Assembly (NCBI GenBank): GCA_046153875.1
Contig: JBJXFE010000063.1
Span: 62,001-126,000 of the forward strand
Source: JBJXFE01 sp046153875
GTDB taxonomy: Bacteria > Planctomycetota > Phycisphaerae > Phycisphaerales > UBA1924
Direction: 5' to 3'
Length of the DNA stretch: 64,000 nt
Part shown: piece after piece, positions 18,529-27,091 of the stretch
How positions within the stretch are numbered: position 1 is the first letter of the stretch
Layout of the letters: each line of letters begins with the position of its first letter
Notes under the pieces: model-generated
Database searches by the model: none
The model's input: only the letters and a program-made list of their open reading frames with translations
What the model was told of the DNA's origin: nothing
Translations under genes and position numbers: made by a program

Positions 18529-19664
18529 CCGCGACCCCGGTTCCACCTTCGACAAACGGCGCAGCGAAGCCCGACGCCCGCCCGATTCTCCGCGTCGAGG
18601 ACCTGGGCGTCTCGTTCGAGCAGGGCCGCGGCCCGCGCGTCCAGGCCGTGGACGGGGTGCGTCTGACCGTCCACCCGGGCCAGACGCTGGCGGTGGTGGG
18701 AGAGTCGGGGTGCGGCAAGTCGGTCACCGCGATGAGCACGCTCCAGCTCATCCCGCGTCCCCCGGGCCGGTTTGACCGCGGGCGAGTCATGTTCCGCTCG
18801 CGCCTGGCCGGCGACGACGAAGTGGACCTGTTGTCGCTCCCCGAGCGCGACATCCGCCGCGTCCGCGGGAACGAGATCGCGATGATCTTCCAGGAGCCGA
18901 TGACGAGCCTGAACCCGGTCTACACCGTCGGCGACCAGGTCATCGAGGCGATCCTGCTCCACCAGCCGGTGGACCCGTCGCGGGCGCGGGAGATCGCGCT
19001 GCGAGCGATGACCGACGTCGGCATCCCCGAGCCCGAGCGCCGCATCGACCAGTACCCGCACCAGTTCTCCGGCGGGATGCGTCAGCGCGTGATGATCGCC
19101 ATGGCCCTGGCGTGCGAGCCGAAGCTGCTCCTGGCGGACGAGCCGACGACCGCCCTGGACGTGACGATCCAGGCGCAGATCCTCGAGCTGCTCCGCGACC
19201 TGCAACGGCGCCGCGGCATGGCCGTGATGCTCATCACGCACGCGCTCGGGGTGGTGGCCGAGAACGCCGACGTGGTGTGCGTGATGTACGCGGGCCGGGT
19301 CGTCGAGTACGCCACGGTGCTGCAACTCTTCGACAGCCCCATGCACCCCTATACGCGCGGTCTGCTCGCGAGCATCCCCCGCATCGGCGCGCGCCGCGAC
19401 CGTCTCTTGACCATCAAGGAGATCGTGGAGGACCCCGCCCAGTTCGCGCGCCTCCCCGGGGCCGATGGGGGCGTCCGCCCGTGGTGGCCGTGGCACGACC
19501 CGCCGAAGGACCTGGCCCGGCGCGACGGTCCGGCCGGGGACTACTGCCTGCGCGAAGTCATGCCTGATCACTGGGTCGGTGTGTGGCGCACGGCGGCCGT
19601 GCGCGACGACGACAGCCGGCCGCCGGACCTGCCCTTTCGCGTGGGAGCCGACGGCATCGGCTGA
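18525..19664 (+). CDS. ABC transporter ATPase, OppD/DppD type
   Basis: 379 residues. Walker A GESGCGKS (about 64-71), Q-loop [14 protein letters not shown] signature FSGGMRQR, Walker [13 protein letters not shown] and H-loop LITHALG are all present. The usual OppD/DppD C-terminal region follows ([13 protein letters not shown]) and then a tail of about 90 residues with only one Cys, so the 4Fe-4S-like Cys cluster seen in some OppD proteins is absent. Start ATG overlaps the preceding stop. No OppF-type second ATPase follows, so this subunit may work as a homodimer or pair with an ATPase encoded elsewhere. Confidence 0.95.
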   Translation: MTATPVPPSTNGAAKPDARPILRVEDLGVSFEQGRGPRVQAVDGVRLTVHPGQTLAVVGESGCGKSVTAMSTLQLIPRPPGRFDRGRVMFRSRLAGDDEVDLLSLPERDIRRVRGNEIAMIFQEPMTSLNPVYTVGDQVIEAILLHQPVDPSRAREIALRAMTDVGIPEPERRIDQYPHQFSGGMRQRVMIAMALACEPKLLLADEPTTALDVTIQAQILELLRDLQRRRGMAVMLITHALGVVAENADVVCVMYAGRVVEYATVLQLFDSPMHPYTRGLLASIPRIGARRDRLLTIKEIVEDPAQFARLPGADGGVRPWWPWHDPPKDLARRDGPAGDYCLREVMPDHWVGVWRTAAVRDDDSRPPDLPFRVGADGIG

Positions 19665-19770
19665 TCCTCTCCCGCTCGCGCCCGGCGCACGTCGTCCGTG
19701 CCGTCCGGCCTCCGCCGCGCCCGACCCGTGGTATCCTCGCCCTTCGGGCGATCTCTCGAGCAGGTCCACC

Positions 19771-20910
19771 ATGCGCGCCATGATCCTCGCCGATGCCCCC
19801 TTCGCCGTGCGTGAGGGCGGGATGCTCTCCCGGCTCGAAGTCGGGCTGGTGGACGAGGGTGTGCGCCTGGTGCATGCGGCGCCGAACTCGGTGGCCCGGG
19901 GTCAGCCGGGGGCCCCGGCCGGCGAGCTGTTCGTGCGGGTCATCCCCTACGAGGATCGCGGGCCCGGCATCCTGCGCCGCCTGCGCGACCGCCGCTTCGC
20001 CGCGGAGTTGGCCCGGCTCCGCGAGCCGGACGACGAGCGGCCGATCGACGTGATCCACGTTTTCGGCGAAGGGGCGTGGGCGACGGGTGTCGACCTCGCC
20101 GAATCGCTCGACGCGGCTCTGGCCGTTGAGGCCTGGTCGGCGGGCTTGATCCCCCGCATCGTCCGGACGCGCTGGCCGGGCGGCGTGGAGCGCCCGCCCC
20201 TGGTGTTCTTCGCGCCCGATCGCGCGATCGAGACGCGGCTTCGCGACGAAGTCGAGCGCCACGGCGTCGGGGCGGTCCGCCTCACGCCGTGGGGCGTCCA
20301 CACGCCCGCGCACGCGCACGAACTCCTGCCCCCGAATCGTGCGCCGTCGGCAATGATCGCCGGCAGCGGGCGCGACCCCGAGGCGTGGGCGGCCGTTCTG
20401 AGCGCTCTCGCCGCGCCGGGCCCGCAGACCAGGCTGATGATCTTCGCCGACGCCGAGGCGGTCGCGGCGGCGCGCGCGTGGCCGGTCGTGAATCGCCTGG
20501 GGCTCACCGACCGCTTCACGCTGACGCCGTCGGTCGAGGCCCGACGCGAGCTCACCCTCCAGTGCGACCTGCTCATCCTCCCGGAGGCACTAGGCGAGCA
20601 CAGGTCGCTCACACTCGACGCGATGGCCGCGGGCGTGGTAGTGATCGCCGCCGCGGACCCGATGGTCGCGGTCTTCGCCGAGGGAACCACCGCCCGCGTG
20701 GTGGAGCGCCCGAGCCACGAGCGCTGGTCGGCGGCCTTGGCGGCGCTTTTGGACAATCCCGACCAGGCCCGTGCCCTTGCGGAGTCCGCCCGCGACCACG
20801 TCCGCCGCAACCAGAGGGCCAGCATGCACGTGGCCTCGATTGCCGACGCCTACGAGTGGATGACCGCCGGCGACACGCTGCCGTTCGGCCGGCTTCCGCA
20901 CGTCCGATAG
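19771..20910 (+). CDS. Glycosyltransferase, GT-B fold (family 4-like)
   Basis: 379 residues. The N-terminal half resembles a GT-B acceptor domain (VREGGMLSRLEVGLVDEG at 12-29 and DVIHVFGEGAW). The C-terminal half holds the donor domain with LLILPEALGEHRSLTLDAMAAGVVVIA at about 270-296, corresponding to the ExxGxxxLEAMAxG region of family 4 enzymes. It would transfer a sugar from a nucleotide donor; acceptor and product cannot be told. ATG at 19771 chosen because the protein similarity begins there; a TATCCT box lies 33 bases upstream. It stands alone, between the importer operon and a secreted protein. Confidence 0.75.
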   Translation: MRAMILADAPFAVREGGMLSRLEVGLVDEGVRLVHAAPNSVARGQPGAPAGELFVRVIPYEDRGPGILRRLRDRRFAAELARLREPDDERPIDVIHVFGEGAWATGVDLAESLDAALAVEAWSAGLIPRIVRTRWPGGVERPPLVFFAPDRAIETRLRDEVERHGVGAVRLTPWGVHTPAHAHELLPPNRAPSAMIAGSGRDPEAWAAVLSALAAPGPQTRLMIFADAEAVAAARAWPVVNRLGLTDRFTLTPSVEARRELTLQCDLLILPEALGEHRSLTLDAMAAGVVVIAAADPMVAVFAEGTTARVVERPSHERWSAALAALLDNPDQARALAESARDHVRRNQRASMHVASIADAYEWMTAGDTLPFGRLPHVR

Positions 20911-21030
20911 TCTCGCGTTCGGTGGTCCGCCGGCGACTTCCACGCCGTTGGTGCGGCCTAAACCCTTGCGGTTTCTCGGGTTGGAGGCATGTTTGATTGG
21001 AGGCACCACCCCGGTTGGCGCGGCCCGCGC

Positions 21031-21114
21031 CGCTCCAGGATGGGGCGACCTCCAACACGAACGGTCCCGGGGGAGTTCCCGGATCAAGACCGCGTCGGCA
21101 CCAGGATGGTGTGC
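21031..21114 (+). promoter_or_regulatory. Leader with three GGA-loop hairpins, candidate CsrA binding region
   Basis: Three successive hairpins present GGA in their loops: CGCTCC-AGGAT-GGGGCG (21031-21047), CCGGG-GGAGTT-CCCGG (21067-21082) and GGCACC-AGGAT-GGTG(T)GC (21097-21114). A further GGA lies in the ribosome site (21130-21132), and others at 20983, 20999 and 21119. GGA in a hairpin loop is the known recognition element of CsrA, and csrA is encoded at 32817. A 9-bp direct repeat TTGGAGGCA (20981 and 20997) precedes the hairpins. Either a repressed leader or a CsrA-titrating RNA is possible. Confidence 0.5.
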
Positions 21115-21138
21115 GCCAGGACGGTGAAAGGAAGAGAG

Positions 21139-21861
21139 ATGTTTGTTTCGATTCTGGCCGCCGCGGCGGCCGCGTCGCTCGGGCAGGTGTACCAGGTGTC
21201 GCGGTACGACCGCCCCATTGCCACGATGGCTCCGTACCCCGCCAACGTTGCCGATGACGTTCACCGCCCCGGGTTCAACGGGCGGCTGTGGATCAGCCGG
21301 CCCGTCATGGGCGGGCGGAATGGCCCGTATCCCTTCGGCGATGCGTCACCCGGCGCGGAGTCCTACGGCGCGTACGGCGACGAAGGTGCGGTGGCCTATG
21401 CCCGCGTCGGACTGCTCGCCATCGGGATCGATCCCTGGGAGAGCATCGGCCCCGAGAACCTCCGCCAGCTGCGCCGTGCTCAGGACTTCTGGCTCGAGGA
21501 GAACGGGTACACGGGCGGCGTGCGCACGCACGTGAACGACCTGTACCTCTCGAAGCACGTGCGGGCCGATCAGCCCGAGAGCGCGGTGTACACCGCCAAG
21601 CCCGAGAAGCAGGGGTTCCCGGAGCCGCGCGGGATCATCGAGATCGCGCCCGAAACGCCCCGGATCAAGAACCGGATCAAGGTCGAGGTCGCACCGAAGA
21701 GCCGCCCCGATGCGATCGTCGTCCTCTCGAAGCAGCCGGTCAGGGTCTCGATGCCGCCGAACGCGCCATCGCAGTCCGTGGCTCGCGTCGAGACCGAGAA
21801 GAGCGAAGCCCCGAAAGCCGAACTGGCCGCGGCGAAGGACCGGGCGGGGGACAACAAGTAG
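21139..21861 (+). CDS. Secreted protein of unknown function
   Basis: 240 residues. ATG at 21139 follows a strong AGGAAGAG ribosome site. The N-terminus (MFVSILAAAAAASLGQ) is a short signal peptide, probably cleaved after the Ala/Ser run. The mature part has no motif I recognise; residues about 90-130 are helical and the C-terminal 90 residues are basic and Lys/Glu-rich. An in-frame upstream ATG at 20989 exists but would place 50 unrelated residues before the signal peptide. The leader carries CsrA-like hairpins, and the flagellar cluster begins about 290 bases downstream, so a surface or motility-related role is possible but unproven. Confidence 0.7.
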   Translation: MFVSILAAAAAASLGQVYQVSRYDRPIATMAPYPANVADDVHRPGFNGRLWISRPVMGGRNGPYPFGDASPGAESYGAYGDEGAVAYARVGLLAIGIDPWESIGPENLRQLRRAQDFWLEENGYTGGVRTHVNDLYLSKHVRADQPESAVYTAKPEKQGFPEPRGIIEIAPETPRIKNRIKVEVAPKSRPDAIVVLSKQPVRVSMPPNAPSQSVARVETEKSEAPKAELAAAKDRAGDNK

Positions 21862-21891
21862 TTTCGACGAGAAGTCGGACGGAGCAGATCA

Positions 21892-21927
21892 CCGGCCGCG
21901 GCCCGAGAGGACCGCGGCCGGCTTCAT
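21892..21927 (+). terminator. Probable intrinsic terminator
   Basis: CCGGCCGCGG (21892-21901) pairs perfectly with CCGCGGCCGG (21912-21921) around a 10-nt loop, followed by CTTCATT. The U-tract is weak. It lies 30 nt after the secreted-protein gene and separates it from the flagellar cluster. Confidence 0.5.
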
Positions 21928-22096
21928 TGGTGGCCGGTCGATGGGCGCACAGTCGCGCGGTTCCGCGCACGATCCGCGCCCCAGGGTCATCATGGGCCGC
22001 GCGCGATCCGGCGCAACATCAGCGGTCGACCCGCGCCATGCAACCCCATGACATCCCGACCTGCGCCCCGGGCGTCGAGCGTTGCGCGTTGTCCTC

Positions 22097-22112
22097 TGGC
22101 ACGCCGGTTGAG
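22097..22112 (+). promoter_or_regulatory. Sigma-54-like promoter candidate for the flagellar operon
   Basis: TGGCACG-CCGG-TTGAG matches the -24/-12 consensus TGGCACG-N4-TTGCA with exact spacing; the C of the -12 GC is replaced by A. It lies 40 nt before the first ATG of the flagellar operon. The -12 mismatch is at an important base, so this is tentative. Confidence 0.35.
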
Positions 22113-22152
22113 GTGTCGAGACCCGGGCCGCTGCGCCCGCGGAGCGCCGCCG

Positions 22153-22371
22153 ATGACCGAACGAGTCCATGAACCGTTGCCACCCCACGTCCGACCCGGT
22201 GCGGCCGAGGACCTCGCGCAGATGCTGCGAGCCGGGACGCTGGGCGCACGCCTGGTGACCGCGGCGCAGCGCGGCGTGGAGCTCGATCGCGGGGCCGAGC
22301 TTCCTGCCGGAACGGGCACGCACGCCGCCGCGCTGGACTTCGCGCCGCCGACGCGGAGGGCGATCGGATGA
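22153..22371 (+). CDS. Small protein of unknown function preceding flgF
   Basis: 72 residues, ATG at 22153. The stop overlaps the flgF start in an ATGA, so the two are translationally coupled. Residues about 12-45 look helical (EDLAQMLRAGTLGARLVTAA); the rest is Pro/Ala/Gly-rich. No family recognised. Position at the head of a rod/hook gene cluster suggests an assembly or regulatory accessory. It could still be a non-coding leader with a fortuitous frame. Confidence 0.5.
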   Translation: MTERVHEPLPPHVRPGAAEDLAQMLRAGTLGARLVTAAQRGVELDRGAELPAGTGTHAAALDFAPPTRRAIG

Positions 22372-23144
22372 ACTACGGCCTCTACATCTCGGCGTCCGGC
22401 GTCGCGTCGGCCATGTACCGCATGGACGTGGCCGCGAACAACCTCTCGAACATCAACACGACCGGCTTCAAGCCGGACCGCACCGTGGAGCGCCAACGCG
22501 ACGCGGCGCGCCCCGAGGACGGCGCCTGGAGCCTGCCCTCGAACGTCCTGCTGGAGCGGCTCGGCGGCGGGGTCCACATGCACCCCAACCGCGTCTCCTT
22601 CGACCAGGGCCCGATCGTGACGACGAGCGGCGAGCTCGACCTGGCGATCCAGGGGCCGGGGTTCCTCGTCGCCCGCGACGCGACCGACAAGAACGGCGAC
22701 CGCGTCCGCCTCACGCGCGACGGGCGGCTCTCGCGCAACGCGCGCGGGCACCTTGTCACGTCCGGCGACGGCATGCCCGTTCTCGACGTGAACAACCGCG
22801 TGATCCAGCTCCCCGAGGGTGCCGTGGCGATCGGCGGTGACGGATCGATCCGCCACAAAGGGCAGGTCATCGCAAATATCCAGTTCATCGACGTGCCCGA
22901 CACCTCGCGACTCATCAAGATCGGGCACGGCATGTTCCAGGCGCCCGCCGACGCGCTGGAGAACCGCCGGGCCGCGGCCGGGACCATCCGGCAGGGGCAG
23001 CTCGAGGGCGCCGCGATCGACCCGATCCAGGCGATGCTCGCGGTCAAGAACGCCGGGGGCGATGCGGATCGGAACGTCGGCATGATCCGGCATCACGACA
23101 CGCTGATGGACCGGGCGATCAACACCCTGGGGCGCGTGGCGTAA
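22368..23144 (+). CDS. flgF: Flagellar basal-body rod protein FlgF
   Basis: 258 residues of the flagellar rod/hook family, which forms the proximal rod of the basal body in the periplasm. The N-terminal signature MDVAANNLSNINTTGFKPD (about 19-37) is the flg_bb_rod motif; the middle contains the GELDLAIQGPGFLVARD strand typical of FlgE/F/G. The last 40 residues form the terminal helix. Its place directly before flgG is the classical flgF-flgG order. The octamer repeat array starts immediately after its TAA stop. Confidence 0.92.
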   Translation: MNYGLYISASGVASAMYRMDVAANNLSNINTTGFKPDRTVERQRDAARPEDGAWSLPSNVLLERLGGGVHMHPNRVSFDQGPIVTTSGELDLAIQGPGFLVARDATDKNGDRVRLTRDGRLSRNARGHLVTSGDGMPVLDVNNRVIQLPEGAVAIGGDGSIRHKGQVIANIQFIDVPDTSRLIKIGHGMFQAPADALENRRAAAGTIRQGQLEGAAIDPIQAMLAVKNAGGDADRNVGMIRHHDTLMDRAINTLGRVA

Positions 23145-23191
23145 GAGAAGCGAGACAGCGAGACGGGGAAGACGGGAGATTGTGAGACCTT
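23145..23191 (+). repeat. Degenerate 8-bp tandem repeat after flgF
   Basis: Six imperfect octamers (GAGACAGC, GAGACGGG, GAAGACGG, GAGATTGT, GAGACCTT and a 7-nt first unit) begin at the base after the flgF stop codon. They keep an 8-bp register of the GAGACGGN family. Confidence 0.65.
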
Positions 23192-23260
23192 GACCGTGTG
23201 TTTGCAGAACTGATCTGAACAACCACCTTTGTCCTCCTTGTTCTTCGTGGTGAATGACCT

Positions 23261-24070
23261 ATGGCGATCAACGCACTCCAATCGGCCGCGACCGGGCTCT
23301 CCGCCCTCAACACCAAGCTCGACGTCATCGCCAACAACCTGGCGAACGTCAACACGACGGGGTTCAAGGCGAGCCGCGCCAACTTCCAGGACCTGCTCTA
23401 CGTCGAGAAGGCCCAGCCCGGCGTCGAAAACGCCAACGGCGACCAGCGCCCCACCGGGCTCTATGTCGGCCTGGGCGTGAAGGTCTCCGGCACGCAGGTG
23501 GACTTCAAGCAAGGCGCCCCCATCAACACCGGGCGCGACCTCGACATCATGGTCGAAGGGATCGGGTTCCTCCGCACGCAGGTGGAGAACGGCCTGGCCG
23601 GCGACGGGATCGCCTACACGCGGGCCGGTAACTTCACGCTGAACGCCGACGGCGAGATCGTGATGGCCAACGACCAGGGGCGGCGCCTCCAGCCCACGAT
23701 CACCATCCCGCAGGACGCGGTCAGCATCTCCATCGACGCCAACGGGCGGGTCTTCGTGCTCCAGCCGGGCGACGTCACGCCGACCGAACTGGGGCAGATG
23801 GAGCTCGCCGCGTTCGTCAACCCGACGGGCCTCAAGCAGGTCGGCGAGAACCTGTTCGTCGAGACCAACGCCTCGGGGCCTCCGATCCAGGGCAATCCCG
23901 GTGAAGAGAACTTCGGACGCATCCGCCAGGGGTTGCTGGAGACGTCCAACGTCGATCCCGCGTTCGAGCTGATCGAGCTGATCCGCACGCAGCGGGCGTT
24001 CGAGATGAACAGCAACACCATCCGCGCCGCGGACGAGACCCTCCGGGCGGTGGCGCAGTTGAGACAATGA
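23261..24070 (+). CDS. flgG: Flagellar distal rod protein FlgG
   Basis: 269 residues, close to the 260 of E. coli FlgG, which forms the distal rod through the P and L rings. N-terminal signature LDVIANNLANVNTTGFKASRANFQDL (about 20-45) and the C-terminal helix with NVDPAFELIELIRTQRAFEMNSN (about 226-248) are textbook. Middle motif GRDLDIMVEGIGFL is present. The TGA stop falls inside an octamer repeat array. Identification is very secure. Confidence 0.97.
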   Translation: MAINALQSAATGLSALNTKLDVIANNLANVNTTGFKASRANFQDLLYVEKAQPGVENANGDQRPTGLYVGLGVKVSGTQVDFKQGAPINTGRDLDIMVEGIGFLRTQVENGLAGDGIAYTRAGNFTLNADGEIVMANDQGRRLQPTITIPQDAVSISIDANGRVFVLQPGDVTPTELGQMELAAFVNPTGLKQVGENLFVETNASGPPIQGNPGEENFGRIRQGLLETSNVDPAFELIELIRTQRAFEMNSNTIRAADETLRAVAQLRQ

Positions 24071-24100
24071 GACGGTGAGACGGTGAGACGGTGAGTCCGG
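24061..24100 (+). repeat. 8-bp tandem repeat, unit GAGACGGT, across the flgG stop
   Basis: Five octamers: GAGACAAT, three exact GAGACGGT, then GAGTCCGG. The flgG TGA (24068-24070) lies at the junction of units 1 and 2, so the first unit is coding. Same family as 16754, 23145, 58463 and 60570. Confidence 0.9.
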
Positions 24101-24117
24101 TGAACCGAGGGACCACG

Positions 24118-25179
24118 ATGAGCAAGGCCGTGATGTTCACTGTACTTCTCGCACATTCGTTGGCGGTCGGCGCGTCGGCGCAGAGCACCATCACGCTCCG
24201 TGGAGCCGCGCGCGTGCCCGCCGCGGCTCCCATCACGCTCGCCGACGTGGCCGGGCTGGTCGGCCCGGACGCCGAGGCTCTGGCGCGCATCGTGGTGATC
24301 GCTCCCGAGTCTCGCGGCGCCCGCGTGAACGCCCCGGCCGAGCGCGTGGACGCCGACCTGGTCCGCCGCGCCATCGACGAGCAGACCGCGAGAAACCCGG
24401 TGAACTGGGGCCGTATGACGATCGCCGGCGGCACGTGCGTGATCCTGCCGCCGCTCGACGGCTCACGCCCGGTCGCTGGCGCGGCCGCTCCGCACCCGGT
24501 CGCGGCGCCTTACGCCGGGTCCGTGCGCGCGGTCGTTGCCGCGCGGATCGCGCAGATGCTCGCCGCCGAGCCCAGCGACCTCAAGCTCACCTTCGACGAT
24601 TCCGACCGCGACGTGCTGGACCTTGCCGCTGTCGGGCGCACCGTGGACGTGCGGGCCGCTGGGGTCTCCGAGCGCATGCCGATGCAGGTCACCGTCTACG
24701 AGAACGCGGGCACAGCCGGCGCGGGCGGAGGACGAATCGTCGCCGGCAAGACGGTGCGCGTCGGCGTGCAGGTGCGCCGGCCGATCGTGCTGGCCGCCGG
24801 TCCCAAGCGGCGCGGCGAGATCATCGGACCGTCGGACGTGGCGGGCGAGCTGCGCTGGGTCGGACCGGCCGTCGGGGGCTTGACGCCCGACCGCGTGATC
24901 GGCTCGGCCGTGCGCTCGCGTCTCACACCCGGCGCGGTCGTCACGGCGCAGGACGTCGAGCCGCCGCTCGTCGTCGAGAAGGGCGAGCTGGTCAGCGTCC
25001 ACTGCGTCAGCGGCGCGATCGTCGTGCGGATGACCGCACGGGCGCTCGCCCCCGCCCGCGACGGCGAAATCGTGAGGCTCCAGTCGATGACGGACGAAGA
25101 CCGCACGTTCTACGCCCGGATGAACGGGCGTGGGCGGGCCGTCGCCGTGACTCAGGATTCACCGGAGGTTGTTCGATGA
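24118..25179 (+). CDS. flgA: Flagellar P-ring chaperone FlgA
   Basis: 353 residues, longer than the about 220 of E. coli. ATG at 24118 with GAGGGA upstream is preferred over a GTG at 24091, because it places a signal peptide (VMFTVLLAHSLAVGASAQ) at the very start. The N-terminal half carries an extra domain; the C-terminal about 130 residues are the SAF/ChapFlgA domain with GKTVRVGVQVRRPIV, a second beta-clip near GEIIGPSDV and the end region VEKGELVSVHCVSGAIVV. FlgA helps FlgI polymerise into the P ring in the periplasm; flgI is two genes downstream. Overlaps flgH by four bases. Confidence 0.88.
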   Translation: MSKAVMFTVLLAHSLAVGASAQSTITLRGAARVPAAAPITLADVAGLVGPDAEALARIVVIAPESRGARVNAPAERVDADLVRRAIDEQTARNPVNWGRMTIAGGTCVILPPLDGSRPVAGAAAPHPVAAPYAGSVRAVVAARIAQMLAAEPSDLKLTFDDSDRDVLDLAAVGRTVDVRAAGVSERMPMQVTVYENAGTAGAGGGRIVAGKTVRVGVQVRRPIVLAAGPKRRGEIIGPSDVAGELRWVGPAVGGLTPDRVIGSAVRSRLTPGAVVTAQDVEPPLVVEKGELVSVHCVSGAIVVRMTARALAPARDGEIVRLQSMTDEDRTFYARMNGRGRAVAVTQDSPEVVR

Positions 25180-25883
25180 TGTTGCCGCCGCGTGCGCGTG
25201 TCACCTTCGGTGCGATCGTGCTGGCCCTCGCCGCCGTCGCGCCGACCGCCTCCGGGCAGAGCCTGTTCCTCATCCAGCCCCCGCCGCCGCCGATCGGAGA
25301 GGACGAGGTCTACGACCCCTCGGCCCCGCTTTACGCCATGAGCCTCTTCGCCGTGGAGCCCCCTCAGCCGCGCAGCTACCGCGTGCACGACCAGGTGACG
25401 ATCGTCATCGACGAGACGACGCGTCAGCAGGCCCAGCAGAGCCTCAAGACGGAGAAGGAGTACGACATCCAGGCCGCGCTGGCGAAGTTCCCCAGCATCC
25501 GCAATCTGCTGGAGTTCCAGCTCACCAACGGCGACGACAGCACGCTCGCCGAGCTCGACCTGACCGGGCAGAACGACTTCAACGGCAAGGGCACCTACCT
25601 GCGCAACGACCGCTTCAACGCGAAGATCACCGCCGAGATCATCGACGTGAAGCCCAACGGCACCCTGGTGCTCGAGGCCCGCAAAGAGATCCGCAAGGAT
25701 GAGGAGGTCCAGTTCCTCCTGCTCAGCGGCGTCTGCCGGCGCGACGACGTGACCAACGCCAACACGGTTCTCTCCAGCCAGCTTGCGAACCTCACTCTGA
25801 TCAGCCGCAACGAGGGCCAGGTGAAGGACTCGGCCACGAGGGGCCTGATCCCGCGCGTGCTGGAGTTCCTCTTCGCGTTCTGA
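25176..25883 (+). CDS. flgH: Flagellar L-ring protein FlgH
   Basis: 235 residues, typical size. FlgH forms the outer-membrane L ring. Conserved strands VHDQVTIVIDETTRQQAQQSL (about 70-90), NDFNGKGTYLRNDRF and the C-terminal GQVKDSATRGLIPRVLEF are visible. ATG at 25176 has GGAGG seven bases upstream (a second ATG follows immediately). The N-terminal signal peptide ends ...APTASGQS without any Cys, so the lipidation found in most FlgH proteins is missing. Confidence 0.92.
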   Translation: MMLPPRARVTFGAIVLALAAVAPTASGQSLFLIQPPPPPIGEDEVYDPSAPLYAMSLFAVEPPQPRSYRVHDQVTIVIDETTRQQAQQSLKTEKEYDIQAALAKFPSIRNLLEFQLTNGDDSTLAELDLTGQNDFNGKGTYLRNDRFNAKITAEIIDVKPNGTLVLEARKEIRKDEEVQFLLLSGVCRRDDVTNANTVLSSQLANLTLISRNEGQVKDSATRGLIPRVLEFLFAF

Positions 25884-25961
25884 GTCCCGGGCTCCGCGCC
25901 CCGGAGTCTCCGTGGTTTGTCCCCTGTCCCCGGCACGCCGTTCGCGTGAAGGCCTCCCGAG

Positions 25962-27089
25962 ATGTCGCACGCCAATCACACGCGCACGTCGCACGCTGTC
26001 GCGGCCGGTCTTGCGCTCCTGGGGGCAGTCTTCGCGTTCGTCGCGGCCGCTGCCGGCACGACCGTCGGCGAGATCGCGCGCATCCAGGGCCAGGGCGAGT
26101 CCATCATCGCCGGGCTCGGGCTCGTGGTCGGGCTCCCCGGGACCGGCGACGCGGGCAAGGACCTGGTGATCGCCCGGCCGCTCGCCGAGGTCTACCGCAA
26201 CAACGGAATCCCGGTCCCCGACCTGTCCGACCTGAAGAACGCCAAGACCGTCGCGCTGGTCTGGGTCACCTGCACCATCTCCGAGAGCGGAGCCCGCACG
26301 GACGACACGTTCGACTGCGCCGTGATGGCCCAGCACAGCGCCAAGAGCCTCAAGGGGGGACGGCTGATCGTGACACCCCTGCGGCACACCTACCGCGGCG
26401 GCGAGGTCTACGGGTTCGCCGAGGGGGAGATGATCATCGAGGACACGACGACGCCCACGGTCGCGCGCGTCCGCCACGGCGTACGCATGATCCGCGACGT
26501 GAACACCGGGCGCATCCCCGGCGACTCGTTCACGCTGGTTCTGCGCCCGTACTTCTCCGGCTGGCCCGCCGCGTCGTCTATCGCCGCACAGATCACGCAG
26601 GAGGTCTACGGCCGCCCAGACAACGAGCTCGGGTCGCTCCCGCCCGTGGCGACGGTGCTGGACGATCGCACCGTGCGGATCGACATCCCCGAGGCCGAGC
26701 GCGGCAACCGGGCCGGTTTCGTGGCCGACGTGATGTCCACCCGGATCGACTCGGCCCTGCTCAAGCTGCCCGCGCAGGTGGTGTGCAACGGGCGGACGGG
26801 CGCGATCATCGTGACCGGTGATGTCGAGATCAGCCCCGCGGCCATCACCCACAAGGACCTCACGATCACGACGACGATCCCCACGCCGGTGCCGACGGCC
26901 GCCAACCCTTTGCTGGAAACAGCCCGCTGGACGGACGCCGGCACGCGGCTCAACCCGGTGGAGAGGGCCAAGCTCCAGGACCTGCTCGCGGTGTTCAAGC
27001 AACTGAACATCCCGGTCACGGAGCAGATCGCTGTGCTGGAAATGCTGCACAAGGGCGGGCAGCTGCAGGCCCGGCTGATCCTGGATTGA
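25962..27089 (+). CDS. flgI: Flagellar P-ring protein FlgI
   Basis: 375 residues, family-typical. It has a signal peptide (hydrophobic 12-32) and the signature ARIQGQGESIIAGLGLVVGLPGTGD (about 39-63), here with ESIIAGLGLV in place of NQLIGYGLV. The C-terminal LNPVERAKLQDLLAVFKQLN and MLHKGGQLQARLI end the protein as in other FlgI. It assembles around the rod in the peptidoglycan layer. ATG at 25962 lies about 78 nt after flgH. Confidence 0.95.
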   Translation: MSHANHTRTSHAVAAGLALLGAVFAFVAAAAGTTVGEIARIQGQGESIIAGLGLVVGLPGTGDAGKDLVIARPLAEVYRNNGIPVPDLSDLKNAKTVALVWVTCTISESGARTDDTFDCAVMAQHSAKSLKGGRLIVTPLRHTYRGGEVYGFAEGEMIIEDTTTPTVARVRHGVRMIRDVNTGRIPGDSFTLVLRPYFSGWPAASSIAAQITQEVYGRPDNELGSLPPVATVLDDRTVRIDIPEAERGNRAGFVADVMSTRIDSALLKLPAQVVCNGRTGAIIVTGDVEISPAAITHKDLTITTTIPTPVPTAANPLLETARWTDAGTRLNPVERAKLQDLLAVFKQLNIPVTEQIAVLEMLHKGGQLQARLILD

Positions 27090-27091
27090 AC

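Noticed and set aside
16754..24100. Octamer arrays as CRISPR
   Set aside because: The units are 8 bp and directly adjacent with no unique spacers; no cas genes are present.
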